A stretch of DNA of 64,000 nucleotides from MedAcidi-G1 sp002294285 (GCA_963999645.1 CAXEUY010000007.1:38423-102422); one strand, 5' to 3'. Counted from the stretch's first letter, positions 37,002 to 45,395 are shown. Notes: generated from the sequence alone by a model not told the origin. Translations and numbers: made by a program.

Positions 37002-38121
37002 GAATATTCATACGCGCCGTTTAGCTTTAAGTGTGCTTTCTAGAATTGAAAAAGATTCTGCATTTGCAAATCTAGTTTTAAGGCCTGCTCTAGATGCTTC
37101 AGGACTGGATGAAAGAGATAAAGCATTTGTCACGGAATTAGTTTATGGAGTGACAAGAATGCGAAGATCATGTGATTTCTTGATTGACCCTTTTATAAAG
37201 AAAAAGTTGCATCCGGATATCCGTACAATTTTGCGTTTGGGAACCTATCAGTTGCACTGGATGAAAATACCAGATCATGCTGCGGTTAGTGTCACGGTTT
37301 CATTAGCGCCACGGTGGGCTAGAGGATTATGCAACGCGGTATTGCGGAAAGTTGCTATACAAACACCAGTTTGGCCTACCAAAGCTATTGAATACAGCTA
37401 TCCAGATTGGATCGTCAAGCGCCTAGAGGCTGATCTTGGAGAAAATGCAGCAGAAGAGGCACTTAAGAGTATGAATATGGCAAAACCTGCAGTTCATCGT
37501 GAAGATGGCTATTACCAAGATGTAACCTCGCAACTGGTTTCAGATCTTTTGACGCAGGAAGGAAGTTGGGGAAACGGTCTAATATTCGATATTTGTGCAG
37601 CGCCAGGTGGTAAAGCTACGGCGGCCGCATCAAAGGGTCATCCTGTTGTAGCTGCAGACTTATCTGTAAAAAGGTTGCAATTAGTAAAATCAAACTCCTT
37701 AAAACTCCAAGTGAAACTTCCATTAGTTGCTTCGAATGGAACGAAGTTGCCTTTCAGAAAAGGACAGGCAACAAGAGTTTTAGTTGATGCCCCATGTAGT
37801 GGGCTCGGTGTTTTAAGAAGACGAGCTGATGCAAGGTGGAGAATAAAAGAAGGAGATATCGATGATTTAGCAGATTTACAGTTGGAGTTGTTGTGTTCAG
37901 CGTTGCCCTTGCTCAAGCCTGGTGGCCTGCTGATTTACAGTGTCTGTACATTGACCGATTCGGAAACCATTGGAGTGGATGAGAGGTTCAGGAGACGAAT
38001 GAAAGTTGAACAAGTCAGCCCGCTCCCTGATCCTTGGAGAAAACATGGTGAAGGTGGGATGATCCTTCCGCAAGATTTAGACAGTGAAGGAATGTCTGTT
38101 TTTTGTTACAAAGCAAAATAG
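36994..38121 (+). CDS. rsmB: 16S rRNA m5C methyltransferase RsmB
   Basis: Methylates C967 (E. coli numbering) of 16S rRNA. About 375 residues: NusB-like RNA-binding domain at the N-terminus (RRLALSVLSRIEKDSAFANL, DKAFVTELVYGVTRMRR), then the SAM-dependent domain with FDICAAPGGKATAAA (motif I), VDAPCSGLGVLRRRAD (motif IV) and IYSVCTLTDSE (motif VI, catalytic Cys). ATG 36994 overlaps fmt by eight bases; TTG 36988 is an alternative. Ends four bases from the oppositely oriented next gene. Confidence 0.93.
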   Translation: MTENIHTRRLALSVLSRIEKDSAFANLVLRPALDASGLDERDKAFVTELVYGVTRMRRSCDFLIDPFIKKKLHPDIRTILRLGTYQLHWMKIPDHAAVSVTVSLAPRWARGLCNAVLRKVAIQTPVWPTKAIEYSYPDWIVKRLEADLGENAAEEALKSMNMAKPAVHREDGYYQDVTSQLVSDLLTQEGSWGNGLIFDICAAPGGKATAAASKGHPVVAADLSVKRLQLVKSNSLKLQVKLPLVASNGTKLPFRKGQATRVLVDAPCSGLGVLRRRADARWRIKEGDIDDLADLQLELLCSALPLLKPGGLLIYSVCTLTDSETIGVDERFRRRMKVEQVSPLPDPWRKHGEGGMILPQDLDSEGMSVFCYKAK

Positions 38122-38124
38122 ATT

Positions 38125-38919
38125 TTATTTGGTAAGAAGTTTTTCTTTCAGGTGTTGAAGAACAAGCTCTAGAGCTTCATAAGTTGGGTGTTCAGGATCA
38201 TCTACAAATTCTTCTGTAAGCACTGAATGGGCGCGTGTGCTTATCCCATGCGTATTACCGGGAGAAGAATCTATTTCTACAGATATAAAACTTTCCCCGA
38301 ATTCTTTACCTAGTTTCTCGAAGCGTTCCTTTGGAGCCATTGAGTCGTTGGAAAACCTGAGACCTAGGATACAAACTCCATCCTCCACTCGATTTTTCAC
38401 AATTTCTAGATCTGAATTGGAAATACCTATCGACTCTTTTCTCCTCTTGCCAATAGGAAGCGGCAAGCTCGGTTGGCTAAGTACCGGAGCAATCATCCTT
38501 TCATCTAGCATCATTCCTAAGGCAAAACCCCCTGTGAAACACATTCCCACTGCACCAACTCCGGGTCCTCCACATTTTCCATGTTCGAAAGCAGCAAGTG
38601 CTCTCAGCCAGTCAGTAACAGGTGAAGTTTTCCTAGTCATCAAAGAAGAGAATTCTCTTGATATGCAAGCTTTTTGAAGTGTTTTCAGAGAGTTCTTTAG
38701 ACCGGGTTTTTCTCCAGGAACCCCAAAAAGTGAAGGGAGAACAGCAGTACACCCGACGCCGGAGACTTTTCTACCAAATTCAGCTACCCGCGGAGTAATT
38801 CCGGGAATTTCTGACATAACAATTACCGCTGGACCCGAACCAGTACGGAGAACTGTTTTGCTTTTACCATTATGCTCAAATTCGCTTATTTCGTAGCCGC
38901 CTAATGTGTTTAAATCCAT
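38125..38919 (-). CDS. Dienelactone hydrolase family protein
   Basis: 264-residue alpha/beta hydrolase. The nucleophile elbow is AVGMCFTGGFAL near residue 130, with Cys as in dienelactone hydrolase rather than Ser; the Asp of the triad is probably in FSNDSMAPKERF and the His in NTHGISTRAHS. An upstream IVMSEIPGITPRVAEFGRKV matches the family oxyanion region. It lies on the reverse strand inside a forward block and is convergent with rsmB. Substrate unknown; in non-degraders these are general detoxifying or ester-cleaving hydrolases. The start is divergent from the moaB-like gene. Confidence 0.85.
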   Translation of the reverse strand: MDLNTLGGYEISEFEHNGKSKTVLRTGSGPAVIVMSEIPGITPRVAEFGRKVSGVGCTAVLPSLFGVPGEKPGLKNSLKTLQKACISREFSSLMTRKTSPVTDWLRALAAFEHGKCGGPGVGAVGMCFTGGFALGMMLDERMIAPVLSQPSLPLPIGKRRKESIGISNSDLEIVKNRVEDGVCILGLRFSNDSMAPKERFEKLGKEFGESFISVEIDSSPGNTHGISTRAHSVLTEEFVDDPEHPTYEALELVLQHLKEKLLTK

Positions 38920-38925
38920 TTTCAG

Positions 38926-38931
38926 ACCCTA
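38926..38931 (-). promoter_or_regulatory. Candidate -10 element for a leaderless dienelactone-hydrolase transcript
   Basis: On the reverse strand TAGGGT stands at exactly -12 to -7 from the ATG (38919-38917). No Shine-Dalgarno sequence is seen. Shares a 55-base divergent region with the moaB-like gene if that starts at 38975. Confidence 0.35.
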
Positions 38932-38974
38932 TCTGAAGTCATCAGCCGAAGAAGCGTCAGATACCCTCAAGATT

Positions 38975-39469
38975 GTGGGTACAGCAGAGAAAACAAAAAT
39001 TAAAGTAAAAATCCTGACTGTTTCAGATGGGGTTGCACATGGCGTGCGAGAAAATAAATCGTGTACAGCATTAGAAGAGCGTGTTTTAGCTGAGGGGTGG
39101 AACGTAGATGAAGTCCTAGTTACACCCGATGGAGAAAGTGAGGTGGCCCAAGTTTTAACTTCTATGGCGCAAGATTTCCATGGATTGATTATCACTACAG
39201 GCGGCACGGGATTTGGACCTAGAGATCAGACACCAGAAGGGACGATGAGAGTTATAGAGCGTGAAGCTCCAGGACTTGCTGAAGCAATGAGATTAATCAA
39301 CCCTTTAGGAAGACTTTCACGCGGGATTGCGGGAACTATTGGCACAACCTTGATTGTAAACACGCCAGGATCAGAGAAAGGTTGCATTGAGTGTCTTGAA
39401 GCGGTAATTGATGTTTTGCCGCATGCTGTTGGCCTTCTAATTGACAATACTGACCCTCACCCGAACTAG
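38975..39469 (+). CDS. MoaB/Mog-type molybdopterin-binding protein
   Basis: 164 residues from GTG 38975. MoaB/Mog proteins adenylylate molybdopterin. Motifs: VKILTVSDGVAHGVRENKS, ITTGGTGFGPRDQTPEGTM (GGTG plus the conserved Asp), EREAPGLAEAMR, and LIVNTPGSEKGCIECLEAV. An ATG at 38906 would add 23 residues but would overlap the divergent neighbour's start and lacks a Shine-Dalgarno; 38975 matches family length and has TACCCT (38962-38967) just upstream. No other molybdenum-cofactor genes are nearby, so the substrate cannot be confirmed. Confidence 0.85.
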   Translation: MGTAEKTKIKVKILTVSDGVAHGVRENKSCTALEERVLAEGWNVDEVLVTPDGESEVAQVLTSMAQDFHGLIITTGGTGFGPRDQTPEGTMRVIEREAPGLAEAMRLINPLGRLSRGIAGTIGTTLIVNTPGSEKGCIECLEAVIDVLPHAVGLLIDNTDPHPN

Positions 39470-39471
39470 CC

Positions 39472-40521
39472 ATGCCGTCGGATATTGATGAGAAATACAT
39501 GGCGAAAGCTATAGCCGTTGCACAGCAAGCAAGGCTTCACTCGCCGCCGAACCCTTGGGTTGGTGCGATTCTGGTAGCTAATGATCAGATCATAGGTGAG
39601 GGAGCTACAGGCCCTTTTCGGACAGACGAAGAAACAAATAAATTGCTAGGAGAATTTGAAAGTAAAGAAAAATCACAGTTTGCAGGGAGTGTTCATGCGG
39701 AGATAAAGGCTCTTGAAGAGGCAGGAGAGTTAGCAAAAGGAGCAACCTTGTATACCACTCTAGAGCCTTGCAATCATCAAGGTTTAACAGGCCCATGTAC
39801 AGATGCGATAATCAAATCCGGAATCAAAAGGGTAGTTGTCGGAATAACCGACCCAGATGAAAGGGTTTCAGGGTCAGGTTTAGAAGCACTCAGGTCAGCT
39901 GGGATAATAGTAGAAGCAGGGCAGAATTCTGATGATGTAGCTCAGCAGCTAACCCCTTACCTTCACCACAGACGCACAGGCAGACCGTATGTAGTTCTAA
40001 AACTGGCTGCGACATTGGATGGTCGAATCGCCGCACCCGACGGATCCAGCAATTGGATCACAGGTGAACAAGCAAGAAAGGATGTTCACATGCTCAGAGC
40101 AGAGAGTGATGCGATTTGTGTAGGAGCAGGAACAATTCGAAATGACGATCCGCGACTTACAGTAAGATCAGTTGAAGGTAAAAATCCTCGTCGAATTGTT
40201 ATTGGCGATATACCACAAGGCTCCAGAGTCGAACCCGCTGAATCATGGAAAGGCTCTTTGGAAGCACTCATCGAAAAGTTGGGAGATGAAGGGGTATTAC
40301 AGTTACTGGTTGAAGGGGGCGCGGATCTGGCAGGGCAGATGCATAGAGCAAACCTTATTGATCGATATGTTGTCTATGTATCTCCATCAATAATGGGAGG
40401 TGACGACGGCAAGTCTCTGTTAAGTGGGCCTGGAGCTGCGACTATGGACTCTCTCAGGCGGGGAAAGTTCGTTAATGTTACTCAATTAGGTGAAGACGTT
40501 CGCTTAGATTTAGTTCTTTAG
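39472..40521 (+). CDS. ribD: Riboflavin biosynthesis deaminase/reductase RibD
   Basis: Bifunctional: pyrimidine deaminase then uracil reductase. 349 residues. Deaminase zinc site HAEIKALEEAG and EPCNHQGLTGPC (residues about 73 and 98-108); reductase from about residue 165 (RPYVVLKLAATLDGRIAAPDG, SDAICVGAGTIRNDDPRLTVR, LLVEGGADLAGQM). An insertion of about 20 residues (GPFRTDEETNKLLGEFESKE and neighbours) precedes the HAE motif. No other rib gene and no FMN riboswitch are present; it follows the moaB-like gene after two bases. Confidence 0.93.
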   Translation: MPSDIDEKYMAKAIAVAQQARLHSPPNPWVGAILVANDQIIGEGATGPFRTDEETNKLLGEFESKEKSQFAGSVHAEIKALEEAGELAKGATLYTTLEPCNHQGLTGPCTDAIIKSGIKRVVVGITDPDERVSGSGLEALRSAGIIVEAGQNSDDVAQQLTPYLHHRRTGRPYVVLKLAATLDGRIAAPDGSSNWITGEQARKDVHMLRAESDAICVGAGTIRNDDPRLTVRSVEGKNPRRIVIGDIPQGSRVEPAESWKGSLEALIEKLGDEGVLQLLVEGGADLAGQMHRANLIDRYVVYVSPSIMGGDDGKSLLSGPGAATMDSLRRGKFVNVTQLGEDVRLDLVL

Positions 40522-40565
40522 CCAAAGTTATTTTAAATCATCGCACTTGAGTACTGACCAGTGGC

Positions 40566-40571
40566 TAAATT
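40566..40571 (+). promoter_or_regulatory. Candidate -10 element for a leaderless hisG transcript
   Basis: TAAATT (four of six to TATAAT) at exactly -12 to -7 from the GTG start. TTGAGT at 40547-40552 is 13 bases upstream, too close for a standard -35. Confidence 0.3.
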
Positions 40572-40577
40572 TGTATT

Positions 40578-41453
40578 GTGTTAAAAATAGTTTTACCTAA
40601 AGGCTCTTTAGAAAAAGCCACATTGGAGTTATTCGAATCCGCAGATCTTGCCGTGATTCGTTCGTCTAAAGTCGACTATAAAGCTGAAATTGACGACCCA
40701 CGTATCGATGAAGTTATGATCTTGCGACCTCAAGAGATACCAACTTACATAGCGGATGGTTTATTCGATATCGGCATAACGGGTCGTGATTGGATTGAAG
40801 AAACAGAAAGTGACCTAGTGTCACTAGGTAAATTGCACTATTCAAAAGCCACCGCAAGACCTGTAAATATCGTGGTTGCTGTTCCAGAAGATTCCCCGTA
40901 TGAGAAAGTAAAAGACCTACCAAACGGGGTGAAAGTATCCACCGAGTATCCCAATCTGACAAAAAATTTCTTTACATCGCAAGGAATCGAAGCAGAAGTG
41001 CACCTAAGTTATGGAGCTACTGAGGCCAAAGCTCCGGACATAGTAGATGTTGTGGTTGATTTAACCGAGACGGGTAGAGCTCTGAAAGCTGCCGGTTTGA
41101 AAATTATAGACACCATCATCACCAGCCATACAGAATTAGTAGCTAATAGAGATTCAGCTGAAAATCCTGAGCTGCGTCACGCTATGAACCAGATACACAC
41201 ACTACTTGAGGGAACTTTGGAGGCACGAGGAAAAGTTCTTGTCAAAATGAACGTTGGAACCTCGAATCTGGAAGGTGTACTTGAAGCCATTCCTTCCATG
41301 AAAGCACCAACAGTTAATGAACTTGCTAAGGGTGAGGGTTATGCAGTGGAAACTGTTGTGGCTAAGTCAGAGATAAATGTGCTTATACCCGAACTCAGAG
41401 ACAAGGGTGCTTCGGACATAATTGAACTTCCTTTATCCAAGATCGTCCACTGA
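40578..41453 (+). CDS. hisG: ATP phosphoribosyltransferase, long form
   Basis: First step of histidine synthesis. 291 residues, so the long form with a C-terminal regulatory domain (about 210-291) that binds histidine. N-terminal LKIVLPKGSLEKATLELF, DIGITGRDWIEE, KVSTEYPNLTKNFF, PDIVDVVVDLTETGRAL (PRPP loop). GTG start fits the family N-terminus exactly. No other his genes nearby; hisE, its usual actinobacterial neighbour, is missing here. Confidence 0.95.
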   Translation: MLKIVLPKGSLEKATLELFESADLAVIRSSKVDYKAEIDDPRIDEVMILRPQEIPTYIADGLFDIGITGRDWIEETESDLVSLGKLHYSKATARPVNIVVAVPEDSPYEKVKDLPNGVKVSTEYPNLTKNFFTSQGIEAEVHLSYGATEAKAPDIVDVVVDLTETGRALKAAGLKIIDTIITSHTELVANRDSAENPELRHAMNQIHTLLEGTLEARGKVLVKMNVGTSNLEGVLEAIPSMKAPTVNELAKGEGYAVETVVAKSEINVLIPELRDKGASDIIELPLSKIVH

Positions 41454-41466
41454 AACTTTTCTGGGC

Positions 41467-41865
41467 TTATTCCTCGCCTGGTGTATCTTCTTGGTTTCCT
41501 ATCTGAACGTAAGCTAGGCGAATCTGATGCAAGGCATCTTTCAGAGTGCCTTCTGCTTCTCCAAGTCTTCCTTCTAAAGAATCTATTACCGCCGACATGG
41601 CATCGATAGCTATAGAAGCTTGATCCAATTTTGGTGGTTGCTGTGAAAGATGTATTGCAGCAAGTTCATAAAGACCCATCAGATGGTTTGCTACAACAAT
41701 TTCAGCAGGAGCTGCAGCTAGTTGCTCACGTACAGCAGCCATTTCTGCGGCTAGTGCTTCAGCTTGTTCTTGTTCTTCAGGAGAAAGTTCAGAAAAGTCA
41801 GAAGAAGTTGGTTCGTTTTCCGGATCAACTGGATGTTCTCCGCCTGGTGTCCATAAAGTGCTCAT
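41467..41865 (-). CDS. DUF1844-type conserved actinobacterial protein
   Basis: 132 residues, function unknown. An acidic Pro/Glu-rich head (to about residue 30), an Ala/Glu-rich helix, then the DUF1844-like core PAEIVVANHLMGLYELAAIHL with KLDQASIAIDAMSAVIDSLEGRL and a final DALHQIRLAYVQIG. No membrane segment or signal peptide. Such genes sit divergently upstream of infC in other actinobacteria, which supports the assignment. GGGAAG lies upstream of its ATG. Confidence 0.75.
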   Translation of the reverse strand: MSTLWTPGGEHPVDPENEPTSSDFSELSPEEQEQAEALAAEMAAVREQLAAAPAEIVVANHLMGLYELAAIHLSQQPPKLDQASIAIDAMSAVIDSLEGRLGEAEGTLKDALHQIRLAYVQIGNQEDTPGEE

Positions 41866-42006
41866 AATCTTCCCATCTTATAAAATTAATTTTCTGATCG
41901 AACTCTGCATTGGTTTAGTTCTATATTGGTACTCTAGAGGGTGAAAATAAAATAGAAAGCGGGTTCCCACCCCACCAGGCCACTTTAGGTGAGTTTTGGT
42001 CATTAC

Positions 42007-42044
42007 GGCGGGCTCCAATTTCTATGCCCGTCTTTGTTATTTAG
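42007..42044 (+). terminator. infC: Terminator-like hairpin in the infC leader
   Basis: GGCGGGC (42007-42013) pairs with GCCCGTC (42026-42032) through seven pairs including one G-U, loop of 12, followed by TTTGTTATTT. It lies 83 bases before infC. Upstream, GCGGGTTCCCACCCC (41960-41974) and ACCA/TGGT segments could form competing pairings. The 261-base gap between the DUF1844 gene and infC thus holds a structured leader, typical of infC-rpmI-rplT operons, probably an attenuator. Confidence 0.6.
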
Positions 42045-42126
42045 ACGTTAATAAAAGTCTAAAACGAGCGGAAAAAATGTAATCAAACACGAGGAGAAAC
42101 TACGTGCCACACAGGAGTGACGAACA

Positions 42127-42801
42127 ATAGCTAATTCAACCGAAGAAGAACCAAGAATAAACGAGGATATTCAGGTAGAAAATGTCCGTCTAGTTTCCGC
42201 TGATGGAGAGCAGATAGGAATTCGACCTATTTCAGAAGCACTTCGTTTTGCTCAAGAAGCAGGACTTGATTTGGTGGAGGTCGCTAATCAAGCTGACCCC
42301 CCAGTTTGTCGAGTAATGGACTATGGAAAGTTCAAATACGAACAATCACAGAAAGCCAAAGAGTCGAGAAAAAAAGCAACTCATATTCTTGTGAAGGAAA
42401 TGAAGTACCGTCCAAAAATTGGTTCAGGAGATTTCGAAACAAAAACGAGACAAGTTGAAAAATTTCTCACAGAGGGAAGCAAAGTCAAAGTCACGATTAT
42501 GTTCCGAGGTAGGGAAATACAGTACCCCCAACTTGGGAGAAAGATTTTAGACGACATTGCAGAAGCCATCTCACATGTTGGGAGAGTCGAAGTCTACCCA
42601 GAACAAGAAGGTCGCAACATGACTATGTTACTAACTCCAGGTAAAGCAACAAGGAGACAACGTGAGGCTATTGAAGCTTTACAAGCTGAGGCACTTGAAA
42701 AGGAAGAAGTTATAGAAGATACAGAGATCGAACCAACTACAGAATCTGAGTCGCAGACCGGTGAAGAGGTTGAGGAATCCGAACAAGATATTGAGAGTTA
42801 A
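42127..42801 (+). CDS. infC: Translation initiation factor IF-3
   Basis: Prevents premature 50S joining and checks initiator tRNA. 224 residues. N-domain EPRINEDIQVENVRLVSADG and EALRFAQEAGLDLVEVANQADPPVCRVMDYGKF; C-domain KEMKYRPKIG, FLTEGSKVKVTIMFRGREI. The frame has TGA at 42118-42120 and no ATG, GTG or TTG until 42271, which would cut off the conserved N-domain. GGAG (42114-42117) stands nine bases before ATA at 42127, so an AUA start is proposed; AUU at 42169 is too late. The last ~40 residues form a Glu-rich tail. Confidence 0.93.
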   Translation: MANSTEEEPRINEDIQVENVRLVSADGEQIGIRPISEALRFAQEAGLDLVEVANQADPPVCRVMDYGKFKYEQSQKAKESRKKATHILVKEMKYRPKIGSGDFETKTRQVEKFLTEGSKVKVTIMFRGREIQYPQLGRKILDDIAEAISHVGRVEVYPEQEGRNMTMLLTPGKATRRQREAIEALQAEALEKEEVIEDTEIEPTTESESQTGEEVEESEQDIES

Positions 42802-42828
42802 TAGAAAAAGCAATAAGCGGGAGAGACA

Positions 42829-43023
42829 ATGCCAAAAATGAAAACCCATAGAGGTGCAGCCAAAAGAATAAAAGTTACAGGAAGTGGTCGTTTGCGACGT
42901 CGTAATGCGAACAAGAATCACATACTGGAAAAAAAGAGTTCGACTAGAAAACGTCGCTTGGGGAAAATGAGTGAAGTCGATTCAGCGAACAGTAAAGCAA
43001 TCCGTAAGCAGTTAGGTATTTAA
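42829..43023 (+). CDS. rpmI: 50S ribosomal protein L35
   Basis: 64 residues, small basic protein of the large subunit. PKMKTHRGAAKRIKVTGSG, KNHILEKKSSTRKRRL. GGGAGAG ribosome-binding site upstream. Second gene of infC-rpmI-rplT. Confidence 0.96.
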   Translation: MPKMKTHRGAAKRIKVTGSGRLRRRNANKNHILEKKSSTRKRRLGKMSEVDSANSKAIRKQLGI

Positions 43024-43071
43024 CATCACCAAGATTCTCTAGACGAGATCTCCAAACAAAAGGAGTTGAAG

Positions 43072-43428
43072 ATGGCCAGAGTAAAAAGAGCTGTCCACAG
43101 CAAAAAGAAGCACAAAGCAGTTTTAAAACAAGCTAAAGGCTACTACGGAAACAAAAGCCGAAGTTTCAGAGCAGCCAATGAGCAAGTCATGCATTCTGGG
43201 AATTACGCATTCAGGGATCGACGTGCAAGAAAAGGGGAATTCCGGAGACTATGGATACAACGCATTAATGCCGCGTGTCGACTTAATGGCACGACATACA
43301 GTGTTTTTATAGCAGGTCTTAAAGATGCTGGCATAGAGGTTGACAGGAAGGTCTTAGCTGACGTTGCAGTTGTTGACCCTGAGGCGTTTGCACAGTTGGT
43401 GGAAATTTCTAGAAGCAGCAAAAATTGA
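43072..43428 (+). CDS. rplT: 50S ribosomal protein L20
   Basis: 118 residues; early 23S assembly protein. ARVKRAVHSKKKHKAVLKQA, GYYGNKSRSFRAANEQVM, RDRRARKGEFRRLWIQRINAA. ATG 43072 chosen: AAGGAG (43060-43065) is six bases away; the TTG at 43066 is part of the ribosome-binding region. In several bacteria L20 represses this operon by binding the leader; the structured infC leader is consistent with that, unproven here. Confidence 0.96.
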   Translation: MARVKRAVHSKKKHKAVLKQAKGYYGNKSRSFRAANEQVMHSGNYAFRDRRARKGEFRRLWIQRINAACRLNGTTYSVFIAGLKDAGIEVDRKVLADVAVVDPEAFAQLVEISRSSKN

Positions 43429-43517
43429 AAATATCTTTAAACGCCGGTCTTAATGTCGGTAACTGAAAAGAGCTTTCAATTAATAACACATCGGTCAATA
43501 AGCAAAATATTCGGAGG

Positions 43518-44270
43518 ATGCGTCGCCTAGCTAGAGACGCCCAAGTCCGTGACTCAGAAGGGCTATTTGTAGTAGAGGGACCGAGACTAGTTCAAGAAGC
43601 GATAGAAGCAGGCCTCAAGATCGATCAAGTAATTTTGCCTGAAGATGAGTTAGATGATGCTTTACTGATGGTTTTAAGCCAAGAAAAAATTCATTTTAAT
43701 CTAGTCCCCAGAAAAATATTCGATGGACTAACAACCCTGCGAAATCCACAAGCTGCTATAGCAGCTGTGCGAAAACATGACCTTGGGTTGACTAGTGTCA
43801 TTGAAAAAAAAGAGACGATGCTTATTCTTTTAGGTGTTGCAGATCCTGGAAATTGTGGAAATTTGATCAGGACGTCAGAAGCTTTCGGTGTCTCTTCGAT
43901 TCTCTTCTATGGAGGTGTGGATCCATATAACCCGAAAGTAGTCAGATCATCAGCAGGTTCATTTTTTCGAGTAAGTTTTTCTATTCTTCCAGAGAGTTTT
44001 TCTTACACTCTGTTGTTTGAAGAACTAAATAGTTACGGTTATAGGACTATAGCTACTGCGTCTTCAGGCGGCTTGCCGCCAGAAGACGTTTTGATTGACA
44101 AACAAGTAGCTTTAATTCTTGGTAATGAACCACGAGGCTTACCAGAAGAAATCGAAGATTCTTGTGACAAAACTATTACCATCCCGATTGAAAAATCGGT
44201 CGAATCTCTCAATGTGGCAACCGCGGGAGCGATAGCGCTCTATGCGATCAGAAGATCCATTGGTGTTTAA
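43518..44270 (+). CDS. SpoU/TrmH-family RNA 2'-O-methyltransferase
   Basis: SAM-dependent ribose methylation of rRNA or tRNA by a knotted (SPOUT) enzyme. At least 250 residues. Substrate-binding head LFVVEGPRLVQEAIEAG; catalytic domain motifs GVADPGNCGNLIRTSEAFG (motif 1), LILGNEPRGLPEE (motif 2), IPIEKSVESLNVATAGAIALY (motif 3). The frame stays open upstream to 43467, and the extra residues NNTSVNKQNIRRM resemble the family N-terminus, so a non-standard ATT start at 43479 is possible; the GGAGG beside ATG 43518 is too close to act. Position after rplT is the tsnR-like place in actinobacteria. Confidence 0.88.
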   Translation: MRRLARDAQVRDSEGLFVVEGPRLVQEAIEAGLKIDQVILPEDELDDALLMVLSQEKIHFNLVPRKIFDGLTTLRNPQAAIAAVRKHDLGLTSVIEKKETMLILLGVADPGNCGNLIRTSEAFGVSSILFYGGVDPYNPKVVRSSAGSFFRVSFSILPESFSYTLLFEELNSYGYRTIATASSGGLPPEDVLIDKQVALILGNEPRGLPEEIEDSCDKTITIPIEKSVESLNVATAGAIALYAIRRSIGV

Positions 44271-44350
44271 GTAAAATAACCCTTCTAAGGCCACGTATAT
44301 GGCGTAACCTTCGATAAACGGATTCGAAAACTTACAAATGGTATTTGGAA

Positions 44351-45349
44351 ATGAATCAAGAATATGACTCACATTTAGAAGAGGCAAAAGGAAAAATAGA
44401 GGATTCTGTCGACTTGGAGTCCCTGAAAAAATTAGAGGCTGAGTTGTTGGGAAAAAATTCTGTAACAACTCAAGCAAAAAGATCTCTTGGTGGCTTAGAA
44501 CCAGAAGAACGTCGAGAGCTTGGTTTTATTTTGAATGAAACCCGAACAAAGCTTGAAGACATGCTCTCTGCGAAAAGAAAAAACCTTTCCTCAGAGTTAA
44601 TGCAAGAACAGCTAGAGAGCGAAAGATTGGACCTCACCGAGTTTGACAGGGGTCACCGTTTAGGTCACCGACATGTTGTAACACAAACATGGGAAAGGCT
44701 AGAAGATCTTTTCATAGGCATGGGGTATACAGTTTCGGAAGGCCCAGAAATCGAAGACGAATGGCACAATTTTGGCGCATTGAATTTTCCTCCAGGGCAT
44801 CCAGCGCGCGACATGTATGACACTTTGTATGTCGATTATGGAGAACCTATGAGTACTCTTTTACGAACTCACACTTCACCAGTTCAGATAAGAGTAATGG
44901 AAGAAGAAGAGCCACCAATCTATTCAATAATGCCTGGGAGGGTTTTTCGAAGTGATACAGCAGATGCTACACATATGCCTGTTTTTCATCAGATAGAAGC
45001 GCTGGTTATAGATAAAGGGATCACCTTCGGTGATTTGGCGGGAACTATTGAGGCTTTTACAAATGCATATTTTGGAAAAGATTTTGAGTCTAGGCTTCGA
45101 CCTTCCTACTTTCCCTTTACTGAACCTTCAGCTGAGTTTGATATACGCCACCCGGGTGGTAAATGGCTTGAACTGGGTGGTTGTGGGATGGTTCATCCTG
45201 AGGTCTTAAGGGCTGGAGGGTTAGATCCCGAAGAGTGGCAGGGGTTTGCATTTGGATTTGGTCTTGACCGTTTAGCTTTGATGCGTCACGAAATCGATGA
45301 TTTGCGTGAGTTGTTTCGTAACGACTACCGATTTTTGGCTCAATTCTGA
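44351..45349 (+). CDS. pheS: Phenylalanine-tRNA ligase alpha subunit
   Basis: Catalytic subunit of the alpha2beta2 synthetase. 332 residues from ATG 44351 (TTG 44345 adds two). N-terminal coiled coil (residues 5-90, Lys/Glu-rich), then RLGHRHVVTQTWERLEDLFIG, motif 2 GRVFRSDTADATHMPVFHQIEAL, FPFTEPSAEFD, ELGGCGMVHPEVL, motif 3 GFAFGFGLDRLALMRH. 46 bases before pheT. Confidence 0.96.
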   Translation: MNQEYDSHLEEAKGKIEDSVDLESLKKLEAELLGKNSVTTQAKRSLGGLEPEERRELGFILNETRTKLEDMLSAKRKNLSSELMQEQLESERLDLTEFDRGHRLGHRHVVTQTWERLEDLFIGMGYTVSEGPEIEDEWHNFGALNFPPGHPARDMYDTLYVDYGEPMSTLLRTHTSPVQIRVMEEEEPPIYSIMPGRVFRSDTADATHMPVFHQIEALVIDKGITFGDLAGTIEAFTNAYFGKDFESRLRPSYFPFTEPSAEFDIRHPGGKWLELGGCGMVHPEVLRAGGLDPEEWQGFAFGFGLDRLALMRHEIDDLRELFRNDYRFLAQF

Positions 45350-45395
45350 TGAAGAGATTAACTAAAACTTTGAAGTGTAAAAGGAGCGTATCGCT

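Noticed and set aside
39470..39471. FMN riboswitch before ribD
   Set aside because: There are only two bases between the moaB-like gene and ribD, and no RFN-like sequence upstream.
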